Of a stretch of 64,000 nucleotides of DNA, positions 56,510 through 64,000 are shown in pieces. The stretch spans positions 1,364,001 through 1,428,000 of the forward strand of contig JAGMWG010000006.1 in the NCBI GenBank assembly GCA_020744225.1, in the 5' to 3' direction. The notes under the pieces were generated by a model that searched no databases, was not told the DNA's origin, and was given only the letters and a program-made list of their open reading frames with translations. Origin of the DNA: Paraphoma chrysanthemicola (lineage: Eukaryota > Ascomycota > Dothideomycetes > Pleosporales > Phaeosphaeriaceae). The translations under genes and the position numbers were made by a program. The stretch's first letter is position 1. Every line of letters starts with the position of its first letter.

Positions 56510-58238
56510 AATGTCTGGATTTGTTGGTGATTAGAAGAAAGGTAGGTTTAACAATGTATAGCTTGAAATCGGGAACAATGAATGCTAAGCGGACCGCGGC
56601 TCGAGTTGATATATGTGTTGTGCTGTGGATTCTTTGGAGATTTGACGTCACGGTGATGAGGTTGCTCCTCTTTTGACCCACATATTGCTCAAAAGGGCCC
56701 TGACGATCATCGATGGATAGTGCAAGGGAGGGGTCATGCGACCATGGAAGTGTGAGGAGATTTCCCTATCGAAGATCGTGACTGGAAAGAAATGCAGAGA
56801 AACGTTTAGAAAGAAAATGATACCTTTGGATACGAGTGGGGAGCGGGGGATCCAGCAACCACAAAGCCCCTGTCCATCGCCATGAATGGGTGTTAGAACA
56901 CCTTTTGATCCGACGGATAAAAGCAATGTAAAGAAGCAACTGAAATATAAATCTTTGGACGTTTTCTAGATGTTGGAGTCGACCGGAGTTATCTAGCCAT
57001 CTCAGTCGGTCCTGCCATTACTCCGCGACCTCACTTCCACGTCGCGCTCCAAAACCTGTGCGTGCACTGTTTACAGGGACTCCAACAAGTTCCGTAACGT
57101 CGATTTTACCTCCAAGGTACTGCGAAAATTGTGATTTAATACATGCAGCCCCCGATTCTCTGCCTCAAGGCTGCCTAGCACAACGCATCGCCGAAGGGAT
57201 GTTAGACAGACTTCCTCTCCATGTCGCAAAGACTGACAGTATAAGAAACAAAGGCAAGGGTCGTTGTGGTGTGATGCAAGACTGAGAGTGGGACGTACAG
57301 GCTCAAAGCCTCAGTCTCCAAGTGTTTCTCCGGTGGAAGTTGTCGTCATCCTCTTCCTCCTTCTTATTTAACGTCCACATACAAGTCGACAACTCTCCGC
57401 CATCATTGCCAATCCATAATCATTTTTTCCCGCAGAAAAGGGGCGCGACATGGGGCAAAAATGATAAGTTGTACGAATTGGCCGGATGCTGTATTGCATC
57501 GTCCAACGATTATCTTCGCTGTTTCCAGCGCTGCTCGACAGTGCCATTCTTCTCCATTATCATGGCCAGCAATCAATCCTTTCAATGCTATCAGATTGAC
57601 CCTATACATCAACTCCGCCTTTTTCCTTTGTCTTTTTCCCATCGTCCTCCACAAATCATCGTTCCAAGTCCTGCTCCCCTCGCCTCGTCTTATCCAGAGT
57701 ACATACTGTATTGTGATTTGTATCTGGAAAATCTTTTTTGGGAGCCAGGACTTTTCCGGATGCTTTTAGATATTTGAATGGTGGAGTTGGATTCGTTCGG
57801 AGATGCGTGGTACGATTGGTCAAATCCGGATTCGGTTCTGGAGTGACATGTAATTGGAAGCTAAGTTAGGTAACGATGAGATGCGAAAGTCCAAGGAGTA
57901 TGTCGTGAATGTTTGAGATGATGTTTGTGGGATGCAGTGGGCATGCAATGTAAAGGGAAGACTGTGTCCGCGGTGGGTCAAGTATGGTGTTGTGGATCGT
58001 CAAAACCTAGCGGATAATGGTAAAGTGAACCTGTATCATTTGTGGAGTAGCAGTGTAACATCAGTATTTAGCTGGGGGTTTTGTAGTGCTTACAAACTAG
58101 AGGCGGTGCTCGAGTGGACAGCTCCCGAGTCATGTATCGCGCCGTCGTCACATATCTGTCCAAGTATTCACAAGTCCAACCTCCTCTTGCTAGCCTACAA
58201 GACCGCGCCGAAGCGCGGACAAGGCAACATACTCGCCC
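56510..58238. other. Gene-poor interval, no gene seen
   Basis: This 1.7-kb stretch contains only short frames. The longest, 57322-57777 on the plus strand, is Ser/Pro/Phe-rich with no domain. The end of the interval may contain the final exon of the WSC gene: donors GTACGT near 58313 and GTAAGT near 58250, and AG near 58198. Confidence 0.4.
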
Positions 58239-59712
58239 TTACTTACCAAATCGAAGCAAGAACAACTTCACAGAGCACAGCTTTGAACAACAACGAATAT
58301 TGGAAAGTCGACGTACCGGGTTGTATCCCTTATTCAGATAGGCAGTGATCCTGGTATCACTACCTCCCGCTTCTGTGCCATTGTTCGCCGTCGGTGTCTG
58401 GCAGCCCAAAGGGTCGTTGAACGCAGTGTTGTATGAGTAGCTGTTGGTACAGCGGCAAGTGCTCCCACCCTGGATGCCAAAGAATTTGTAAGGGCCGCCA
58501 ATCACGCCGTTACAGAAAGCCAGACAAGACTTATGGTCGATCTTATCGCTGGTTATGGATGGGCCTTTGAAAAAGGCGGTGTTCATCGAGTCAAAGGCCG
58601 GGAGACAGCCAATGTAGTCGGCGAATGGGCCGAGGTTGGTGACGAGAGGTGTGGGTGATGCCGCTGGAGATGATGACTCCGCTGGCACTGGTTCTATCGA
58701 CGAGGGCTCTACGGGAGTTGGTTCTGCGGACGACGATTCCACAGGAGTTGGTTCTATGGACGATGGTTCAATGGGAGGTGGTTCCGCTGACGAAGATTCT
58801 ACTGGCGTTGGTTCGACAGGAGGTGGTTCTATCGACGACGATTCAACAGGAGTGGGTTCAACAGGAGGTGGTTCTATCGACGACGATTCTACTGGCGTTG
58901 GTTCGACGGGAGGTGGTTCTATCGACGACGATTCAACAGGAGGTGGTTCCACCGACGATGATTCAACAGGAGGTGGTTCTATCGACGACGATTCAACAGG
59001 AGGTGGTTCCACCGACGATGATTCAACAGGAGTTGGTTCAACGGGAGGTGGTTCTATCGACGAAGATTCTACTGGCGTTGGTTCAACAGGAGGTGGTTCC
59101 ACCGACGATAATTCTACTGGCGTTGGTTCTACCTGCGATGGTTCCACCTGTGATGACGATGCAGCAACAGAGATTGAGGCGGACGGTGATGGCAATATTA
59201 TCACGTTCTGCCAGATGTTCTGGTACGTGTCGGATCCACCAGCTTGCGCCCCGTTACCAGAATTGGGCCATGTGCACTGCAGTGGATCTGACGCCACAGT
59301 TGCAAGGAGAGTGTTTCCGCAATAACAGTCGCGGCCCCGGGCAATACCGAAGTACACGTAAGGTGCATATGTTGCAGTCGTTGTGCAGAATGCCTTACAC
59401 TCCTGGTCCGTCATTTGATCCTGGTTGAAAGAATATGCGCCATCGAGAACCCTGGTCGTGCCATCTGGGCCGCCTAGTTGCGGGAAACAACCAACAACAG
59501 TGGAGGTATCGGGATCGAAATCTGTAATCAAATTCTTTGAGGTAATTAGCGAATGCCCAAAGGCGTTAAGTTAGACTATCTCGTGTGTTCAAAACTGTGC
59601 TTTGCAAAGTGTGAATCAAAAACAAATGAAAGTGGTGTTGCTTGCTCGCTGAGTGTAGCAAGCTACAGCCAGAGAGTAAGACGGAAAGTAGACGAGGCCG
59701 ACCAATCTCCAT
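58239..59712 (-). CDS. WSC-domain surface protein with Pro/Glu/Ser repeat
   Basis: The main exon runs from 59521 to 58239. It holds a first WSC-type cysteine domain (VGCFPQLGG ... CKAFCTTTATYAPYVYFGI ... CYCGNTLLA), about 190 residues of VEPTPVESSS/IEPPPVESSS repeats, and a second WSC domain (YIGCLPAFDSMNTAFF ... CLAFCNGVIGGPYKFFGI ... CRCTNSYSYN). WSC domains bind carbohydrates and occur in cell-wall stress sensors and secreted proteins. A phase-compatible first exon is proposed at 59712-59667 (MEIGRPRLLSVLLSG, signal-like), joined by a 145-nt intron with a weak GTAGCT donor. The 3' end is uncertain because strong donors follow KGYNP and LRFG, so a further exon with a membrane anchor or GPI signal may exist below 58239. 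Identity of the domains is firm, both ends are not. Confidence 0.75.
58684..59150 (-). repeat. Degenerate minisatellite coding for Pro/Val/Glu/Ser repeats
   Basis: About twenty short units of 21-24 nt alternate in higher-order blocks (VEPTPVESSS and IEPPPVESSS). Many are identical at DNA level, for example repeated GATTCAACAGGAGGTGG on the plus strand. The repeat keeps frame throughout and sits between the two WSC domains as a stalk. Long antisense frames here are a repeat artefact. Confidence 0.88.
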
Positions 59713-60550
59713 AACAACATTGAAGAAGAAACAATAGTTCAGCGGCTGTGTCCAGACAGCCAGGCACTGTATATCTGAACATGGTATTCCCATAGGCCAC
59801 GCTAACATTGCATTCCCCTGGACGAGAATGCATAATCAATGGCCTCGGTTCGCTGAGAACCCGAACATGTCCGTGTGTCGGTTCTGTACTAATATTGTTA
59901 CTCGCAAAGAGGCTCTGACGACATCGTCCACCTTGGATTTCGACTCGCGTAATTTCTATTTTGATTGAGAGTCCTCGGCCCGAGATCCTCGTCTACTACG
60001 CACTAGAGTATATGCATCTTGGATACAAACCCTGAGCAGCGCAACGTGCGAAGTTGGGATTACTGAAGTTGTGCTTGGAAAGACTTCTCTTCGGCCCGAA
60101 CCGCTTCCATTCCGGTCGCCTCCTCGGAGCTGTACTTTATGATGTCTGAGATAGTTTGATGCATCCACGCCAAGAAAGCTGCTCTTGCCGGTATCCGAAA
60201 GTATATCACAGATCTTGTATTCGTCATTGATCAGACAAGGTACGACTTACGTAGATAATTGTTGAAAAGTGTAGTTGCAAACCAGATTGGGATGTCTGCA
60301 TTTGCTGTTCTCAAGCCTTAAAAGCTGGAAAATCTTTGCACGTTGAGACGAATCCTGGTACATAGCTGCACCGAACCTAGATATTAAAGGGTGTGAAGAC
60401 TTGCATGGTGCAGATCTGTTGGATCACTTATTGCACCCACAGTCCGAAGCATTAAATGAACTGACCTGCTCCACATGATCGAGCTCGAATCTGCTATCTC
60501 TCCCGAGTATCATGCAAACGCATTTGAAAGGAAAACAAACTTCAATAACT
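59713..60550. other. Intergenic, no gene seen
   Basis: These 840 bases show no supported frame. They separate two minus-strand genes for exported proteins. Confidence 0.4.
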
Positions 60551-60913
60551 TTATATATTCATTCCAGTGCTACCAAAGCCTACATACACACTCACCCTGT
60601 AAAGCACAGTTCTAAACACACCAACGAAAAATGCACTTACATTCGGAAGCACGGTAGGCCCAGTTAACGGGCTCCCCAGTGTTTCAGTCACAGTATTTAT
60701 AACCGTAACAGGCAATTCGCTGACCGTTGTCGTTGTGGTGCAAATCGCCTGTACTTGGCGATTGATCACAGTCACGAGCTCCGCGCTGATAATCGTGGTA
60801 CTCGTGCCTACCGACTGTGACGGCTGCCAACGTCGGACTGCGGCCTGGACCTGGGAGGGCTGGAGCCAGAATGCTGCTGCGAGCAGAGTCTGCACTGAAG
60901 TGCGAGTTAGCAT
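60551..60913 (-). CDS. Small secreted threonine-rich protein, model uncertain
   Basis: The ATG at 60913 opens a signal peptide (MLTRTSVQTLLAAAFWLQPS, cleavage probably after VQA) followed by a Thr/Val-rich stretch (ICTTTTTVSELPVTVINTVT) typical of fungal wall or surface proteins, with 120 residues if unspliced. A GTAAGT after GPTVLPN (near 60642) suggests that the true 3' end is spliced: acceptors at about 60613 or 60599 would lead to a short CVCRLW ending. A GTAAGT ... GCTAAC ... CAG intron pattern (60935-60891) also covers the chosen ATG. If that intron is used, the start lies upstream and the signal peptide changes. Function unknown. Confidence 0.5.
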   Translation of the reverse strand: MLTRTSVQTLLAAAFWLQPSQVQAAVRRWQPSQSVGTSTTIISAELVTVINRQVQAICTTTTTVSELPVTVINTVTETLGSPLTGPTVLPNVSAFFVGVFRTVLYRVSVYVGFGSTGMNI

Positions 60914-61950
60914 CGCAGTGGGGCGCAGACTTACCTTGGGAGTGCGGTGGTGTGGAAGGACGTGGATGTTTGGTTAGCATGCTAGAATAGAAAGGCCAGA
61001 ATAAGAAGCCTAGCGATTAGTGAAGTGATCAAGTATTTTGGAGAGACCGATGTCTACAGTTAGTTTCCGGTGTAAAAAGGGGAAATGAGCCAAAAGCCGA
61101 AAGTATAAGCAAAGAGAGTATAGGCGAGGCGGTGACAAGGCCATTGATATAGAATAGCGGCAAGCTGATTGTTTTTACGTGGAACCACTCGTTCGGTCTA
61201 CGGACTTTACTCCGTTCGTGTGACATGCAAGTGCCGTGATAGAGGAATGTGTCTACTTAAATCGCATTCTAAAGTTCTGGAATATGGCATTTCAACTTGC
61301 GCATCATCATGCATCATACAACAGGAGCGAGGACCATGCGTGGCAGCAAGACAGGCCGGATGTGGGACTGAATGTATGCACTCATGTATTGCTTCGTGTG
61401 GTGGATTGGGTAAGGGTATTTATGTAGGACCATGCGGTGTCACATCGTCCCCTGGGATTACTACAATGCTCACGTCTCGCCTCTTGTTGTGCCAAACTGC
61501 CGGCCTAGACATGGCGGTGGTCGAGAGTGTGAGCGCAAAATTCGAGTCCTCATAATCAACATGTCGTACAGTGAGGTAACCCTGGTACCACAACCATGTC
61601 GATGTCGGGCCTTCTCTTCAGGAATGCTTGGGGAGATATTGCTGCCACTCTATAATCACATAGTCGTCAGAGCCAGATCTTACGACTGTGCATGCAAACA
61701 GTGTGGACGAATAAGATGAGACTACGCTCTATACTCGTTAGCCTTTGAAGGCACGATTTTCTCGAGTAGCTGCGTGGTGATGCATAATGCTACCAAGGGC
61801 ATCTATGTCGCCTATGATATTTGAACCTAGACCATTGGGCAATGAACGCCTATTTGGCTAGTAGGCGATCTACTGGGGCCGGATCGCTACAGGTCCGTAG
61901 AGATGCAACCGGATGTGCAGACGTGGGAGAGTAGGAAGAGTTGGAATCGC
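60914..61950. other. Intergenic, no gene seen
   Basis: This is about 1 kb with only short cysteine-rich frames on the plus strand (61169-61719). They have no signal peptide, no domain and overlapping alternatives. No gene is supported. Confidence 0.4.
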
Positions 61951-63436
61951 TCATGACGGCAATTGCAGAGCGTCAATCTTCGCGCTTGGTTGTCGTCCTT
62001 CAATCAATTCTGCAAGCACAAAGCCGGTGCCAGGCGCGTGGGATATGCCCCAAGCACCATGCCCGGCTGCAATGAAGACCCCTCCTGCGGCACTTCCTCG
62101 AGTTTTCAGACCGCCGAGCTTTTCGTCTGGGATCCGAGCCACCAGAGGGCGGCCGCTTGAAGTTACGGGGCGGAAGCACTGCAGTCGAAGTCAGAACGTG
62201 GTATCTATTGTGGGCAGTGAAAAGAAGCTTACCAAGCCCTCTCTTAGAACCTCCATCTCCTTGTTCGGCACGCCCAGCATCATGGCCTTTGCGCACGTCT
62301 TCAGTTGATCAATCATCTTCTCACTCGACATGACGTCCGTGGCCACATCTGGAAGCGGGATCGTCGTGCTGTTCAATCCAGCGAGATACAGCTCCCCTCC
62401 GATCCGGGAGAACCATTCGGGTGAGAAGCCAAGCGTATCTGTGGCAAAGATGGCGTGGCACACTTCTTTGTCGGATGCATCCGGGTTGAAGTATGGATTG
62501 CGCACCAGCAACGAGTGGCCACCAAGGGACGAGATTGGTATCCGCGTCTTAGAGGTGGGGAAGAGGGTGCTGAAGACGCGAGGCGACCAGGCGCCGGAGG
62601 TGATGACCAGTCGTGTGCATGGTACTGTGAGGTGTCAGCAAGAGCGGAGTCTGTTTGGAATCAATGTACACACGCCCTGACTCGGCACCGCCCTGGTTAA
62701 TCCGTATACCATGGAGCATGCCCTTGTCGTCGCGTAAGACTGAGATGGCTCTCGCAGGATAGCGCACCTGCACGCCCCGCTCCTGGCAGCGCGCCAATAG
62801 CCACTGGCAGAAGCGCATAGGATCAATCTGCGCAGTGGTGCCGTCCTGGCTGATGACTTCCATGGTGCCTTCTTTTGCGCGTCGCAGCCACAGGGGCCCC
62901 ATCTGCTCCTCTTCCCACGGCCGATTGTGGTGCGCGAGCTGTGCCCTACTCGTCCCACTCTCTAGCCAGTCCTCGCCGCTGCCACCGACGGCCGACTCGC
63001 TGTCCTGGCTGAGCGATATGCCCGTGCTCTGCGCGTAGCCCCATGTTGCGCGGCCGTTGTGTGTCTTGGCCAGTGCAGCATGGAGTTGGAAAGAAAGTGT
63101 GCCCAGAGACTTGACCGATGGCGCAAACCCTGTGGCGCGTGGTCAGTGGCTGATGGCTGATGGCTGATGGCTGATGACGGATGTGACTTGGGCTGAATGC
63201 GGCTCGGTGGTGAGTGTGGTGAAGCGGCGCAACGTACAATCCTCAGCCAGGAACCCACCCGCCAGGCCCGATGCACAACGAAACAGCTCCGGGCTTGCAT
63301 CGACGAGACATATGCTCTTTGGATCAGTATGACCGCTCTCCGACAGATAGTATGCCGTGCTCAGGCCAATAATGCCGCTCCCGAGAATGACAGTGGCCGT
63401 GTCGTGGTGACTTGAGGTCGGCGTGCTGGAGCTCAT
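61951..63436 (-). CDS. FAD-dependent oxidoreductase, Tda3-like
   Basis: Four exons (63436-63238, 63129-62674, 62624-62233 and 62178-61951; introns 108, 49 and 54 nt) give 424 residues. The N-terminal dinucleotide loop ATVILGSGIIGLSTAYYLSE (about 14-33) and DASPELFRCASGLAGGFLAEDW place it in the DAO family of FAD oxidoreductases. Further support comes from IDPMRFCQWLLARC, LVITSGAWSPRVF after the second splice, and the C-terminal FAD-contact region GVFIAAGHGAWGISHAPGTG. This layout matches the fungal Tda3 group, linked in yeast to endosome-Golgi trafficking, rather than a characterised amino-acid oxidase. The substrate is unknown. The first intron is unusually long and contains a 7-nt tandem repeat. 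Confidence 0.88.
63146..63174. repeat. 7-nt tandem repeat inside an intron
   Basis: GGCTGAT is repeated four times in a row within intron 1 of the Tda3-like gene, explaining why that intron (108 nt) is about twice the local norm. Confidence 0.88.
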
Positions 63437-64000
63437 CGTGACTTCGGATTTCGCGGGGCAGCGAGGGGTTCGTTGATTACAAAAGCCAATCCTTTGACCG
63501 ACCACCGCTCCGTTGCTTTATGCTCAGCCATGGCCCTTCTGGCCTGCTCCGGCGCATACTCCCGCCGTGATGCGCAAATCAAACTCGTGTGGGCAGCAAT
63601 GGGAAACTGGAGGGAGGCGCATCGTACGAGAGTGACCCCACAAACACAACCGTGTCAACCCAAAGTCGGCGCGCTAAAGAGTGGCGGCGGAGCCCAGGTG
63701 GTCTGCGATATGGCCTGATCTTATTGCTTGGCCTCCGATGTATGCTGTCTGCTTCCGTACCGCCCTATCGCACTGAGGCCATATGCGCACATCGACTGAT
63801 TTCCTTACCCTCGGGCAACTAGCCTCACCATCTGGGAAGGGCCATTGGTGTCCACAGGTAGTGCAAGCAATATGCCCGGCAAACGCTTGCCCAAATTGGG
63901 TTTCAAGTTGAGCAAGTGAGAGTCAACGATATGCTCATTTCTACTTGCATGCTATGGATAGCCTAAACAAACCGACTGCTAAGAATTGGCCATTGTGACA
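63437..64000. other. Right-edge intergenic stretch
   Basis: This is upstream of the Tda3-like gene. The plus-strand frames at 63473-63822 show no domain. No gene is seen up to the window end. Confidence 0.4.

Noticed and set aside
58636..59428. Two long plus-strand frames rich in GGGS or VVLS repeats
   Set aside because: They are antisense readings of the Pro/Glu/Ser minisatellite. Repeats whose unit is a multiple of three leave all frames open.
1..64000. tRNA or rRNA genes
   Set aside because: I looked for T-loop (GGTTCRANTCC) and B-box patterns by eye and found no convincing cloverleaf. A tRNAscan run would be needed to exclude them fully.

Overview
This window is nuclear DNA of a filamentous ascomycete (Pezizomycotina, most likely Dothideomycetes). 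The evidence is dense genes on both strands, introns mostly 44-60 nt with GTANGT-like donors and CTAAC/CTGAC branch points, and a protein set typical of these fungi: Med17, Med27, a Nic96-type nucleoporin, Ndc80, Isn1, Utp21, Vip1 and a Hac1/HacA bZIP factor. Gene models below were built by joining reading frames across introns by eye. Exon borders are inferred from splice consensus, phase and protein continuity, not from transcripts.

Left part (1-21.6 kb) is a housekeeping block: Mediator subunit 27, a fungal protein of unknown function, nucleoporin Nic96, mitochondrial 2-enoyl thioester reductase, 6-phosphofructokinase, a short-chain dehydrogenase, kinetochore Ndc80, a proline/serine-rich orphan, IMP-specific 5'-nucleotidase (with a run of micro-exons) and Mediator subunit 17.

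Middle part (21.9-48.9 kb) mixes accessory-type and core genes: a secreted royal-jelly/yellow-family protein, a FAR1-type DNA-binding protein probably derived from a Mutator-like transposase, a membrane-anchored cytochrome P450, a LaeA/UMTA-type methyltransferase, a single-pass membrane protein, a SAP-like nuclear protein, a DUF3292-type membrane protein, a secreted type-B carboxylesterase, the SSU processome protein Utp21, and the bifunctional inositol pyrophosphate kinase/phosphatase Vip1. The P450, methyltransferase and esterase do not form a recognisable metabolite cluster, because no backbone synthase is present.

Right part (48.9-64 kb) is gene-poor, with several gaps of 1-2.5 kb. Its clear genes are a small serine-rich protein, the unfolded-protein-response factor HAC1, a 73-residue two-exon protein, a WSC-domain surface protein with a long Pro/Glu/Ser repeat, a small secreted protein and a Tda3-like FAD oxidoreductase. 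The most informative locus is HAC1. It carries an exact 20-nt Ire1-type unconventional intron whose two cut sites each lie in a 7-nt hairpin loop, and removing it switches the reading frame into an acidic C-terminal domain. An upstream ORF also overlaps the HAC1 start codon out of frame. I saw no tRNA, rRNA, CRISPR array or intact transposon.
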